A stretch of DNA of 64,000 bases from [Mycobacterium] zoologicum (GTDB lineage Bacteria; Actinomycetota; Actinomycetes; Mycobacteriales; Mycobacteriaceae). Both the position numbers and the translations under genes were made by a program. The notes below the pieces were generated by a model that saw nothing but the letters and a program-made list of their open reading frames with translations, ran no database searches and was not told where the DNA came from. Below are positions 8,842 to 18,053 of this stretch, piece after piece (position 1 is the first letter of the stretch; the number at the start of each line of letters is the position of its first letter). Location of the stretch: positions 3,862,711 to 3,926,710 of the forward strand of contig NZ_CP083985.1 of NCBI RefSeq assembly GCF_020172665.1, given 5' to 3'.

Positions 8842-9384
8842 TCAGCTACACAGGTGGATCGGGTTGTCCTGGCAGGTCAGCGGGTAGCGGACCACCGGGT
8901 TGGGCAGCGGCGAGACGTACGTCAGCGTGAACGGGTGCTTGTCCAGCCCGGGCTGCCTGCCGCAGACGGCGGCGTTCGAGTGGGTGTAGGTGCCGTTGAG
9001 CGACGTGTCGAACTGATACAGCTCTTCGCTGGCGGCGGTACTGCCGTCGGAGCATCGGGTGCCGGCCAGCAGCGGGGTGTGGTAGGTCCAGCGACCGTTG
9101 GCCAGCCGGTAGGAACCGGCCTGTCCGGGTGGGCCGTCGCTCTCCACCTGCAGTCGGCAGCCGACTGCCAGGTGCAACGGCACCCGGCCGTCCCCCACCG
9201 TCGGGACGCACAGCGGGTAGATCTTCCACCTCGCGGTGATGCCGTTTCCGTTGTAGGTGTAGATGCCCTCCAGCGTGCCCTCGGGCAGCGCGTCGTCATC
9301 GTCGGCGCCGGCCTCGACTGCCAGCCCGACACTCGCCGCCATCGCGAGGGCGAAGGCCGCCAGACCACGAACGAGTTTCCTCAT
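8842..9384 (-). CDS. Secreted protein of unknown function at the end of the mce4 region
   Basis: 180 aa from ATG 9384 (MRKLVRGLAAFALAMAASVG); ATG 9393 is an alternative. A signal peptide with a basic start, an alanine-rich core and cleavage near GADDDDA is evident. The mature part is acidic at its start and contains several paired cysteines, consistent with an extracytoplasmic disulfide-stabilised beta-rich protein. It begins 18 bp after the Mce-associated gene on the same strand, so it may be the last gene of the mce4 operon. It occupies the place of Rv3491 in M. tuberculosis; homology could not be confirmed by eye. Confidence 0.7.
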   Translation of the reverse strand: MRKLVRGLAAFALAMAASVGLAVEAGADDDDALPEGTLEGIYTYNGNGITARWKIYPLCVPTVGDGRVPLHLAVGCRLQVESDGPPGQAGSYRLANGRWTYHTPLLAGTRCSDGSTAASEELYQFDTSLNGTYTHSNAAVCGRQPGLDKHPFTLTYVSPLPNPVVRYPLTCQDNPIHLCS

Positions 9385-9401
9385 GGCGCACATCCTCTCA
9401 G

Positions 9402-9890
9402 CTAGATCGGCGCGATATTGCTGATCAGCCACTGGCGGTCGACCTTGCGGAAGTCGACCCGCAGGCGGCTGCCCTCGTAGAACTTCTCCTTGGACTTGCC
9501 CGTCACGGTGCGGTTCACAAAGACCAGCACCGAACCGGTGGTCCGCTTGGCGTCCAGAGCACCGACACCGACGACGTCGACCTGGTTCACCAGCTGCTTC
9601 TCCCGGGCCTGCGGAATGATGTCGTTGACGGCGCGGGCTTCGAACTCACGGCGATAGTCCGGAGTGAACATCGGGTAGGTCTCGGTGAGGCTGCGTTCCA
9701 CCGTCGTGTACTCGTAGCCGAGCACTTTGGGGATCTCATCGGCCGTCAGCTTCGCCAGCTCGACGCGGGTCAACTGTTCGCCATGCGACTCGACCCGGCT
9801 CCAGTACAGCGAGCCCGCCATGGCGCCCAGACCCACGAACACGCCGAGGATCACCACCAGGGCGGCCGGCACCGACCAGCGGCGGCTCAT
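9402..9890 (-). CDS. Mce4-associated membrane protein, Rv3492c type
   Basis: 162 aa from ATG 9890, which overlaps the previous gene's stop as ATGA; a GTG at 9908 is an alternative. One transmembrane helix near the N-terminus (VPAALVVILGVFVGLGAMAG) is followed by an extracytoplasmic NTF2/SnoaL-like domain ending in VDRQWLISNIAPI. This is the pattern of Mce-associated (Mas/Mam) proteins, which accompany mce operons and stabilise the transporter complex. Gene order matches M. tuberculosis. Confidence 0.85.
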   Translation of the reverse strand: MSRRWSVPAALVVILGVFVGLGAMAGSLYWSRVESHGEQLTRVELAKLTADEIPKVLGYEYTTVERSLTETYPMFTPDYRREFEARAVNDIIPQAREKQLVNQVDVVGVGALDAKRTTGSVLVFVNRTVTGKSKEKFYEGSRLRVDFRKVDRQWLISNIAPI

Positions 9891-10552
9891 CGGCTGCCGT
9901 CCGGCCACTTGAGGTCGTAGGCGGTCATGTTGCCTGCGTCGTCCTCGTGCACGACGATCCGCAGTGCGTACGGCTGCGAGGGCTTGTTGACGCCGTCGGC
10001 ATCGGTGGCGGTGGCCCGCATCGCCACCAGCACAGTGGCGTTGCCGGGCACCTCATCGACGTTCTCCAGGGCCGCGGCGTTCACGACGGCCTCCGAGCTG
10101 TGCTTGGTCTCCCGCAGCAGCGCCTTGAGGTTCTCGGCGTTGGCGGCCATGGTGTCGCGCAGCGGGCCGCTGGTGCCCGCGACGAACCGGTTCACCTGGT
10201 CGTTGATGGTGTCCGGGGTGTAGGTGTACATGTTCAAAACCGTCTGCACGGCGGTGTCGACGAACCGCTGGTCTCGACTGTCCGACGCGACGGCGTGCCG
10301 GTGCTGGACCAGCAGCAGCGCAACCAGCGCGCCCAGCACGATACTCGCTGCCAGACCGGTGCCACCCGCCACCCGCGCAACCTGCCGCGCATTGGGCAGA
10401 CGCCGCGGCGGTGGACCGAGCGGGCGGAGCTCCCGCGCGGCGGCCCGACTGGGCACGCTCACCCGCACGGCCGTCATCTCTGCGGCATCACCGGCCGGGC
10501 CGACATCCCGCGATGCGCGGCGACGAACCTTGGCATCCTCCGGACCGGTCAC
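9887..10552 (-). CDS. Mce4-associated membrane protein, Rv3493c type
   Basis: 221 aa from GTG 10552, overlapping the mce4F stop as GTGA. A charged cytosolic N-terminus of about 60 residues precedes one transmembrane helix (GLAASIVLGALVALLLVQH). An extracytoplasmic domain follows with the Mas-type ending TAYDLKWPDGSR. It pairs with the preceding Rv3492c-type protein and is part of the same overlapping operon. Confidence 0.85.
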   Translation of the reverse strand: MTGPEDAKVRRRASRDVGPAGDAAEMTAVRVSVPSRAAARELRPLGPPPRRLPNARQVARVAGGTGLAASIVLGALVALLLVQHRHAVASDSRDQRFVDTAVQTVLNMYTYTPDTINDQVNRFVAGTSGPLRDTMAANAENLKALLRETKHSSEAVVNAAALENVDEVPGNATVLVAMRATATDADGVNKPSQPYALRIVVHEDDAGNMTAYDLKWPDGSR

Positions 10553-12243
10553 GTCTGCCTCGGCTCGAGCATCAGGTCAGCCCAGTTCTCGGCGGGCAGC
10601 CACTTGTCACCGCCGGAGACGAACACTCCGGTTCCGCCCGCCGGGTCGACGAACTTTCCGGTGCGCTGGTCGTAGCTGCTGTAGGCCACCCCATTGGCCT
10701 GAGCCTCGGCCGGCAGTGGCCCGGGGGCCGGTCCCGGTGCCGGGTCCCGGTTGTAGGGGGGCAGACCGCCGTTGCCGCCGGGGCTGGTCGGCATGTTCTG
10801 GTCCGGCGGAGCGTAGAACGGCCACGGCGCCGGCTTCTCCGGTCCGAGCGCGTTCGGCGGGTACGGCAGCGGGTAGGGCGGGTTGGGCGCCGGTCCCGGG
10901 CCCGCGGGCACCCCCGGCGGCAGCGCGACCACCGGCGGGCCGGGGTCGTAGTCGGAGTTCGGCGGGATGTAGGGGAACTTGTTCATCGGCCGCAGCATCC
11001 GCGGGTCGGTGATCGGAGTGTCGTACGGCACGGGCGGGCCGCGCCATGCGTTCGACCCGATCGGGATGAAGCCCTTCGGGTCCCTGCACAGCTGGATGGT
11101 CGGGGCACGCTTGCCCGGGTACTCCATACACGGATAGTTGCGGGCACCGCGGACCGCGGTCGCATCATTCTGTGCCGCTTTGCAGTACAGGTCCTTCGGC
11201 AGTTCGCGCACGGTCTCGTCGGCGGATGAGCGCATCTCGGTGAACGGCAGGAAGCCGACCGTGCACGGCGGCGGGTCGTGCATGTCGATCTTGAAGTCCA
11301 GCTTGACGCCCTCTTCCATCGGCACACCACCGGCAACGGTGAGCAGTGCGGCCATCAGCGCGGGGAACACCACCAGCGCATGCTCGATGGAGTTGCGGTA
11401 GATCACTCCGACCCGGCCGAAGTTGGCCATGCTGGCCGCCAGGGTCGGGAACGATGCGCGGATTCCGCTGAAAGTGGTGTTGGCCTCATCGGTGACGCCG
11501 GGCAGGGTCTGCAGCACCTCACGTAGCTGCGGATCGGCGTTGCGCACCTCGGTGGTGACCGCCGCCAGGGATTTGGTCAGCTTCCTGATGTCGTCGCCGC
11601 TGCGGATCTGGGCGTCCAGGAACGGCTGGACTTGATCGATCAGGCCCGCGGTCGCTTCGAAGTTGGCATTGGCCTCGTCGATCAGTTGCCGCGACGACGC
11701 GATCATGCGGGCCAGTTCGGGCCCCGAACCGTTGAACCCGTCGAACGCGCTGCGCAACAGGTCGCGAAGGCGGCTATTGGCGACGCTGTTGACCAGCGAC
11801 TGGGCCTGGTCGAGCAGTCCGGCGATGTCCTGGCCGATGGCGGTGCGGTCCTGGCCGATGCGCGCACCGTTGTGCAGCACCCCGGCGGCGGCGACCTCCT
11901 TCGGTGGGACCAGGTCGATGTACTGCTCACCGATCGCGGACATGCTCTTGACGGTGGCGGTGACGTTTCCCGGAACCTTGGTGCCGCTGTTGAGCCGCAT
12001 CTCGGCGTCAACCCCGTGGTCGGTGAGCTGTACGTTGTCGACCCGACCCACCGTGACGCCGCGGTAGGTGACGTTGGCGCTCTTGTAGATTCCGCCGCCG
12101 CCGATGAAGTCGGCCGTCACCTTGTAGGTGCCGATACCCAGCCGGCTCGGGGCGTGCAGGTACAGGATCGCGATCGCGCCCACGGCAATCACGGTGACCA
12201 CCGCGAAGATCCCGAGTTGAATACGAACCAGACGAGTCAGCAT
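10549..12243 (-). CDS. mce4F: Mce4F, sterol importer substrate-binding subunit
   Basis: 564 aa. An N-terminal membrane anchor (IQLGIFAVVTVIAVGAIAIL) is followed by an MCE domain (TADFIGGGGIYKSANVTYRGVTVG). A long helical region then builds the periplasm-spanning tube, and a proline-rich C-terminal tail follows from about residue 440. Mce4 imports cholesterol and related sterols across the mycobacterial envelope, energised by the MceG ATPase, which is not in this window. It is the last core Mce subunit, immediately upstream of the Mce-associated proteins and 3 bp after mce4E. Confidence 0.95.
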   Translation of the reverse strand: MLTRLVRIQLGIFAVVTVIAVGAIAILYLHAPSRLGIGTYKVTADFIGGGGIYKSANVTYRGVTVGRVDNVQLTDHGVDAEMRLNSGTKVPGNVTATVKSMSAIGEQYIDLVPPKEVAAAGVLHNGARIGQDRTAIGQDIAGLLDQAQSLVNSVANSRLRDLLRSAFDGFNGSGPELARMIASSRQLIDEANANFEATAGLIDQVQPFLDAQIRSGDDIRKLTKSLAAVTTEVRNADPQLREVLQTLPGVTDEANTTFSGIRASFPTLAASMANFGRVGVIYRNSIEHALVVFPALMAALLTVAGGVPMEEGVKLDFKIDMHDPPPCTVGFLPFTEMRSSADETVRELPKDLYCKAAQNDATAVRGARNYPCMEYPGKRAPTIQLCRDPKGFIPIGSNAWRGPPVPYDTPITDPRMLRPMNKFPYIPPNSDYDPGPPVVALPPGVPAGPGPAPNPPYPLPYPPNALGPEKPAPWPFYAPPDQNMPTSPGGNGGLPPYNRDPAPGPAPGPLPAEAQANGVAYSSYDQRTGKFVDPAGGTGVFVSGGDKWLPAENWADLMLEPRQT

Positions 12244-12246
12244 TGA

Positions 12247-13434
12247 TCAGTCCCCATAGTTCGCGGCCGTGCCGGGCGGGATCTTGAACGGGTCGGCGGC
12301 CTGCCCGGACAGGTTGGCCATCTGTCCGATCAGGAAGTCGGGCGGGTTGAGGACGTCGTGCATGTGGGGCATGTTCGGGTCGAAGCCACCGGTGGTGAAC
12401 ACCGACTCGCCGAACCGGCGCAGCGTCAGGTCGAACGTGACGTAGACGTTGAGGAAGTCACCGCGCACCGCGTTGCGCAGGTACATCGACGGGAACGGGA
12501 ACGTCGGGATGAACGGGAACGCCGTCACCAGCTCGTTGGCGTTGTCAGCGAAGGCTTTGACGATCGGATACAGGTCCTTGATGTCGGCGGCGAAGTCCTC
12601 TTTGGTCTCGGTCATGATCCGCGACCCGACCGTCGCCAGCCGGCCCAGGGCACCGAACGCGTCCACGATGCTGGACCGGTTGTCGTTGAGCACCGCCAAT
12701 GCGGCCGGCATGGTGTCCAGCGCGCGCGCCAGGCTGGGTGCGCTGCGGGCCAGCGTCGCCCCGACCCGGTTCAGGCCCTCGGCGGCGGCGATGATGTCGT
12801 GGGCCTGGCGGTCCAGCGAAGCGGTGAGTTCAGCCAGCCGGGGCACCAGTCCGGCAAGCGTGCCGGCCCGGCCGGCGACCGCTGCATACGCCTCCTCGGT
12901 GATGTCCTGCAATGCGCCGAGATTGCCCTGATTGACCACGACACCCAACGATGACAGCACCTCCTCGGTGCTGGGGTAGCGGCCGGTCCGGCTGAGCGGG
13001 ATCTGGTCACCCGAGGCGAGTCTGCCGACCGGGGCTTCGTCGTGCGGTTCGGAGAGCTCGATGTGCTGGGATCCCAGCAGTGAGGTCTGAGCGACATTCG
13101 CGATGGCGTTCGCCGGAAGCGCCACGTTTCCGTCCAGCGACAGCTTGACCGCCGCGTAGAAGCTGCCGTCGGGCTGCTGCACGGCCTGAATACCCGAGAC
13201 GCTGCCCACGGTCACGTCGTTGACCATCACCGGCGAGTTCTGCGGCAGTGTGGTCACATCCGGCAGTTGCACCGTGACGCTGTAGGAGCCCCGGCCGTGG
13301 CCCGCGGTGCCCGGCATGTTCAGCGAGTTGAGCCCGCCGAACTGGCACCCGGACAGCACCAGCGCCCCGGCGCCCAGTGCCGCACCTCGTCGGCCGGCCC
13401 GCCGAACCACGCCGGCAACAGACTTCACGCTCAT
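12247..13434 (-). CDS. mce4E: Mce4E, lipoprotein subunit of the sterol importer
   Basis: 395 aa from ATG 13434, the start that overlaps the mce4D stop as ATGA; the frame remains open further upstream inside mce4D. The signal sequence ends in a lipobox LSGC with the lipidated cysteine at residue 30. The MCE domain follows (VTVQLPDVTTLPQNSPVMVNDV), then a long helical region. In M. tuberculosis this lipoprotein is also called LprN. It is the only lipid-anchored member of the hetero-hexameric Mce4 assembly. Confidence 0.93.
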   Translation of the reverse strand: MSVKSVAGVVRRAGRRGAALGAGALVLSGCQFGGLNSLNMPGTAGHGRGSYSVTVQLPDVTTLPQNSPVMVNDVTVGSVSGIQAVQQPDGSFYAAVKLSLDGNVALPANAIANVAQTSLLGSQHIELSEPHDEAPVGRLASGDQIPLSRTGRYPSTEEVLSSLGVVVNQGNLGALQDITEEAYAAVAGRAGTLAGLVPRLAELTASLDRQAHDIIAAAEGLNRVGATLARSAPSLARALDTMPAALAVLNDNRSSIVDAFGALGRLATVGSRIMTETKEDFAADIKDLYPIVKAFADNANELVTAFPFIPTFPFPSMYLRNAVRGDFLNVYVTFDLTLRRFGESVFTTGGFDPNMPHMHDVLNPPDFLIGQMANLSGQAADPFKIPPGTAANYGD

Positions 13435-14762
13435 CCGCCCTCCCGCGGTGCGCCCGCCCCCGGTTGCTGCGGGCCGGTCGGTCCTGGTGCCGCGCCCATC
13501 TGCCCCGGATCGGGCGGTAGGAACAGTTTGGCGACGTCGTCGGTGCTCGGGGGGGTCACGCCCGGCGCCGGCATCCATTTCAGATACGGCACCGGAGTCT
13601 CGGCCTTGGCCTCGGTCGCCGGGGTGTCGTAGATGATCTGCCCCTTGTAGGCGGTGATCGAGTTGATCGGGTGGAACAGGAACGGCAGGAAGTTCATCGA
13701 CCAGCGCCGCATGACCGGGCCCATCCGCTCCTTGCAGATCTCCGCTCGTTTGAAGTTGTCCGGCACCGAACCCACATCGAAGACGCCGCCGCAGATGAAC
13801 TGCACCGGGTTGGCGAAGTCGGGCAGCGACAGCAGGCCGCTCAACGTGCCCTGCGCGGGGTTGTAGATGTTGTAGAAGTTGGTCAGGCCGTGCGGGGTGA
13901 TGTGCAGGACCTGCTCGAACTTCTCACTGTTGTCACTCAGGACCTTGGTGAAGTCCGCCAACTTGTTGACCTGGGCGATCAACGCGTCGTTGTTGTCGTG
14001 CAGGAAACCGCGGACGTCGCGCAGCGCCTGATTCAGCGTGCCCAGCGTGACATCCAGGTCGGCGGAGCTCTCGGCCAGCACCGCCGAGACCGCCGCGACG
14101 TGGTCGGTGAACTGCACCAGCTGTTCGTTGCTGCCCGAGAGCGCATTGACCAGCACCTGCAGGTTCTTCACAGTGCCGAACAGGTCGGTGCGCGAGTCCC
14201 CGAGCCGGCCGGTGGTCGCCGAGAGTTCACGCAGTGCGTTGCGGAACGAGTCGCCGTTGCCGTCGAAGGTGTCGGCGGCCTGGTTGACGAACGCGCTCAG
14301 CGTGCCGTTGAGTTTGCCTTGCTCGGGCGCCAGTTGCGCGCTGAGCTGGGTGAGTTCCTGCTTGACCTCGTCCCACTCGACCGGCACCGCGGTGCGGTCT
14401 TCGCCGAGCACCGCGCCGTCGGCCAGCCGATCGCCGCCGGTGTAGGCCGGAGCCAGCTGGATCACCCGCGCCGAGACGATGTTCGGCGCCATCAACACCG
14501 CGTGCACGTCGGCCGGCAGCGGCACGTCGTTGTTCACCTTCATGGTGATCTTGACGTTCTCCGCGCGCGGTTCGATGGACTCGATCCGGCCGACCGGAAC
14601 CCCGACCACCCGGACGTCGTCACCGGGGTACAGGCCCACCGCCGAGGCGAAGTAGCCGGTGATCCGGTAGCCGCGCTGCGCGGGCAGCACCACATACACA
14701 CCGGCGGCCAGCAACGCGGCCAGCGCCCCGGCGAGCAGGATTCGCAACGTCGGGCGCGTCAT
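13431..14762 (-). CDS. mce4D: Mce4D, sterol importer subunit
   Basis: 443 aa. An N-terminal transmembrane helix (LRILLAGALAALLAAGVYVV) leads into an MCE domain (YFASAVGLYPGDDVRVVGVPVG). A helical needle segment follows, then a proline-rich tail ending in GAGAPREGG. Both ends overlap the neighbouring mce genes as ATGA, showing tight translational coupling across the operon. Confidence 0.95.
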   Translation of the reverse strand: MTRPTLRILLAGALAALLAAGVYVVLPAQRGYRITGYFASAVGLYPGDDVRVVGVPVGRIESIEPRAENVKITMKVNNDVPLPADVHAVLMAPNIVSARVIQLAPAYTGGDRLADGAVLGEDRTAVPVEWDEVKQELTQLSAQLAPEQGKLNGTLSAFVNQAADTFDGNGDSFRNALRELSATTGRLGDSRTDLFGTVKNLQVLVNALSGSNEQLVQFTDHVAAVSAVLAESSADLDVTLGTLNQALRDVRGFLHDNNDALIAQVNKLADFTKVLSDNSEKFEQVLHITPHGLTNFYNIYNPAQGTLSGLLSLPDFANPVQFICGGVFDVGSVPDNFKRAEICKERMGPVMRRWSMNFLPFLFHPINSITAYKGQIIYDTPATEAKAETPVPYLKWMPAPGVTPPSTDDVAKLFLPPDPGQMGAAPGPTGPQQPGAGAPREGG

Positions 14763-15817
14763 GGCGACTTCGGCTTAATCACGGTGCGGTCGCTGATCAT
14801 TCCCCGCAGGTAGTCGGCCAGGCTGTCCGGGATCTTGCCGGGCTGGAAGTAGATGTCGAGCAGCACCTCCGACAGCGTGGGTGGTGGCAGGCCGTAGAGG
14901 TTGATCTGGAAGCCGGGTCCCGAGGCCACCACCTCGCCCAGTGTGGTGGCGTATCCGGGCAACCGGTCCAGCGCGCCGGTGATGCGGTCTTTGCGCTCGA
15001 TCAAGTTGTCCAGCACCAGATTGAGCTTCTTCAGGGTCGGACCGACGTTCTTCTGGTTGTCGGTGACGACGCCCGAAAGCTGTTGCGACACATCGTCGAT
15101 ACCGCCGATCAGCGCACCGAGCGCCTGCCGGCGTTCGTCGAGTGCGCCGAAGAGCTGGTTGCCGTCGAGCACCAGCCGGTTGACCTGCTCGGCTCGTTGG
15201 TTGAGCACACCGGTGACCGTCTTGGCGTGGGTCAGCAGCTGGGCCAGCGCCTCGTCCCGGCTGTTGATGCTGCGCGACAGCGCCGACACCCCGTCCAGCG
15301 CCCCTCGCAATTGCGGGGTCGCCTCGCGCATCGAGTCGGAGAGCACACCCAGCGCCTCTTCGAACCGCGGCTTGTCCAGTTCTTGGACGTTGCCGCCGAG
15401 GTCCTGCAGCGCGTTGTTGAGAGTGTACGGAGACCGGGTGCGTTCCAGCGGGATCACCGTGACCGAGCCCGCACCGGCGGGGCTGATCGACAGCGTCTTC
15501 TCGCCCAGCACGGTGTCGGTGCGGATCGCGGCCAGCGACTGATCGCCCACCCGGACATTGCGGTCGACGGTGAAACTCACCTTTGCACTGGCTCCGTCCA
15601 GCGCCACCTTGGAGACCTTGCCGACCCGGATGCCGGACACCGTCACGTCATTGCCGGGTATGACGCCACCGGCGTCGGCGAAGTAGCCCTGATAGGCCTT
15701 GCCCTGCGGCCAGAACGGCAGGCTGGTGTAGCCGAAGGACACGAATACCAGGCATGCGATCAGCACGATGCCCAGAGTTCCGGTGCGAACCGGGTTTACG
15801 CCGTCAATTCTTGACAG
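14759..15817 (-). CDS. mce4C: Mce4C, sterol importer subunit (probable CTG start)
   Basis: The first conventional start is GTG 15766, giving 335 aa, but this cuts into the N-terminal membrane helix. In the same frame the coding sense continues upstream as SRIDGVNPVRTGTLGIVL, which restores the basic N-terminus and full helix seen in Mce C proteins. The only usable codon there is CTG at 15815-15817, preceded at 7 bp by AAGGGGAGG. An ATT at 15806-15808 is poorer because the ribosome site is too far. From CTG the protein is 352 aa, close to the 357 aa of M. tuberculosis Mce4C. The MCE domain (YFADAGGVIPGNDVTVSGIRVG) and long helices are intact. No mutation is otherwise apparent. Confidence 0.85.
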   Translation of the reverse strand: MSRIDGVNPVRTGTLGIVLIACLVFVSFGYTSLPFWPQGKAYQGYFADAGGVIPGNDVTVSGIRVGKVSKVALDGASAKVSFTVDRNVRVGDQSLAAIRTDTVLGEKTLSISPAGAGSVTVIPLERTRSPYTLNNALQDLGGNVQELDKPRFEEALGVLSDSMREATPQLRGALDGVSALSRSINSRDEALAQLLTHAKTVTGVLNQRAEQVNRLVLDGNQLFGALDERRQALGALIGGIDDVSQQLSGVVTDNQKNVGPTLKKLNLVLDNLIERKDRITGALDRLPGYATTLGEVVASGPGFQINLYGLPPPTLSEVLLDIYFQPGKIPDSLADYLRGMISDRTVIKPKSP

Positions 15818-16841
15818 GAGAGCACCTCCCCTTGCTGGTGTCGGCCTGTCCGCCCATCGGCAACGTGATGTCGCTGCCGGCGGGCCCGTTGAACTTCATC
15901 GAGACCGTGCAGTAGTTGATGTTGAAGAACGAGCCGTAGGCGCCGAGGGCGTTGAGCCGCAGGTAGTTCTCCTCCAGCGGATCGATGACCGCGTTGAGTT
16001 CGTCCTTACGCCGGTCCAGCACGGTGGCGAACGGGCGGACGTTCTCGATCAGGCCCTGGATCGGCCGCCGGGTGCGGCGCAGGGTGTCGGTGAGGTCGGT
16101 CTCGACGCTGGCCAGCGGACCGATCGCACCCGCGATCGCATCCTTGCCCTGCGCCAGACCGGTGATGAGCTGTTGCAGCCGGTCGACGGTGGCGTCGAAC
16201 TGCGTGCTCTTGTCGTCGACGGTGGCCAGCACCGTGTTGAGGTTGTTGATCACGTCGCCGATCAGCTGGTCGCGGGAGGCCAACGTGGTGGTGAACGAGC
16301 TGGTGCTGGCCAGCATCTGCGACAGTGCACCGCCCTGGCCCTGCAGCATCTCGATGATCGCGTTGCTGATCTCGTTGATCTTGCCGCCGTCGAGACCCTT
16401 GAGCACCGGGCGCATCCCGCCCAGCAGCGCGTCCAGGTCCAGCGCCGGCTGGGTGTGGTCCCGCACAATCGTGGCACCGGGCGGCAGCTTGCGCATCTCG
16501 CCGTCGCCGGAGGCGATCTCCAGATAGCGGTCGCCGACCAGGTTCTCGTACCGGATCAGGGCACGCGTCGAGTCATACATCTGGTAGCGCTTGTCGAGGT
16601 CGAACGTGACGTCGACACTGTTGTCCGGCTTCAGTTTCACCGATTTCACCGTGCCCACCGGAATCCCGGCGATCCGCACATCTTCGCCGCCCTTGAGCCG
16701 GGATGCGGTGGCGAAATCGGCGTGATAGGTGTGGTTGGACGCGAACCGGAACTCGCCGAAGATCACCACCAGGCCCGCCGACACCAGCAGCATCGCGACG
16801 GTGAAGATCGCCACCTTGATCAACGTCCCGCGAGTGTTCAT
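15804..16841 (-). CDS. mce4B: Mce4B, sterol importer subunit
   Basis: 345 aa. N-terminal membrane helix (VAIFTVAMLLVSAGLVVIFG), MCE domain (FATASRLKGGEDVRIAGIPVG) and a helical region with a cysteine-containing C-terminus (GRCSPVKN). The start overlaps the mce4A stop by one base (TGATG). Its 3' end overlaps the proposed mce4C start region and contains that gene's ribosome-binding site. Confidence 0.95.
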   Translation of the reverse strand: MNTRGTLIKVAIFTVAMLLVSAGLVVIFGEFRFASNHTYHADFATASRLKGGEDVRIAGIPVGTVKSVKLKPDNSVDVTFDLDKRYQMYDSTRALIRYENLVGDRYLEIASGDGEMRKLPPGATIVRDHTQPALDLDALLGGMRPVLKGLDGGKINEISNAIIEMLQGQGGALSQMLASTSSFTTTLASRDQLIGDVINNLNTVLATVDDKSTQFDATVDRLQQLITGLAQGKDAIAGAIGPLASVETDLTDTLRRTRRPIQGLIENVRPFATVLDRRKDELNAVIDPLEENYLRLNALGAYGSFFNINYCTVSMKFNGPAGSDITLPMGGQADTSKGRCSPVKN

Positions 16842-18046
16842 CAGTACTCGTCCCGTTCGGCGTAGGCACCGTTGAAGAGGAACTGTGCGGTCGAGGGTGC
16901 GTCGAACTGCACCTCGGTGTTCGGCTGGAACGGAATGTAGGAGTTGTCGGTCACCAGGAACGGCGAGCGGAACCAGGAGCCGCCGAACTGCTTGCTGGGG
17001 ATGTCCGGCAGGCCGCGGCAGTTGGGTCCGCCACTGGCGTTGGCCACCGGCAGGCTCTCCGGATACGTGTAGGCCGGGGCACCCGGAAGGAAGTTGGAGT
17101 GGGTGTACAGCGCCGGCTTGGTGCCGCCGATCGACGGACCGAACTTCTCCATCGCCCCCTTGATGCCCTTGAACAGGCAGCCGAACTCCGGCGAGTATTC
17201 GGCCAGCAGATCACCGAGCGCCCGGAACCGCTGGATCCCGGCGATGAAGTCATCGGCGCCCGGCGCGATGGTGTCGTAGCCGTTGTTGGCCAGCCCGGCG
17301 GTCGCCAGCAGCGCCCTGTTCAGGTTGTCGCGCTGGTCGACCAGCGTCTTGCTGATCGTCGGGACGTTGTCGAACGTCGTCGCCAGGTCCGGGGCAGCGT
17401 CGCCGTAGATGTTGCCGACGACCGCGGTCTTGGCGAAACCCTTCTGCAGCTGCGGCAGCAGCGGATTGAACTTCTCCAGGTAGCCGTTCAGCCCGGACAG
17501 CAGCGCACCCAGATTGTCGCCGTTGCCCCGCAGCCCTTCGGCCAGCGCGGTGATCGATCCGTTGAGCTGAACCGGGTCGATCTTGTCCAGCAGGTCGGTG
17601 AGCTTCTGGAACAGCGTGTTGACTTCCAGCTGCACGTCGGACGCCTGGACGTTGGCACCGCCGCGCAACGCCTTGCCCGACGGTGTCGGCGGCGGGACGA
17701 ACTCCACCGACTTGGCTCCGAAGATGGTGTTGCTGGCGATGTGTACAGCAGCATTCGACGGGATGTAGTGCATCGCCGAGCTGTCGATGGCCAGCGTCAG
17801 CTTGGCTTGGTCGCCCTGGTACTTGATCTCCTTGACCTTGCCGATCTGGATGCCGCGGTACTTGACCTTGGCGTCCTGTTCCATCACCAGGCCGGCTCGC
17901 GGCGAGGTGACGGTGACCTTGTCGGTGGAGCTGAACACCGAGATATAGGCGAGGTAGGTGAACGCGGTAGCGGCGAACAGGATCGCACCCAGGACTGCCG
18001 CGGCAATCCGCCCCTGGGTGCGCCTCGATCCGGTATCCACCTGCAT
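16841..18046 (-). CDS. mce4A: Mce4A, sterol importer subunit
   Basis: 401 aa from ATG 18046 (MQVDTGSRRTQGRIAAAVLG), 7 bp after the yrbE4B stop; M. tuberculosis Mce4A is about 400 aa. The longer open frame upstream overlaps yrbE4B and is rejected. It has one membrane helix, then an MCE domain (VTSPRAGLVMEQDAKVKYRG) and the helical region. It is the first Mce subunit of the operon after the two permeases. Confidence 0.94.
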   Translation of the reverse strand: MQVDTGSRRTQGRIAAAVLGAILFAATAFTYLAYISVFSSTDKVTVTSPRAGLVMEQDAKVKYRGIQIGKVKEIKYQGDQAKLTLAIDSSAMHYIPSNAAVHIASNTIFGAKSVEFVPPPTPSGKALRGGANVQASDVQLEVNTLFQKLTDLLDKIDPVQLNGSITALAEGLRGNGDNLGALLSGLNGYLEKFNPLLPQLQKGFAKTAVVGNIYGDAAPDLATTFDNVPTISKTLVDQRDNLNRALLATAGLANNGYDTIAPGADDFIAGIQRFRALGDLLAEYSPEFGCLFKGIKGAMEKFGPSIGGTKPALYTHSNFLPGAPAYTYPESLPVANASGGPNCRGLPDIPSKQFGGSWFRSPFLVTDNSYIPFQPNTEVQFDAPSTAQFLFNGAYAERDEY

Positions 18047-18053
18047 TCCCTTG

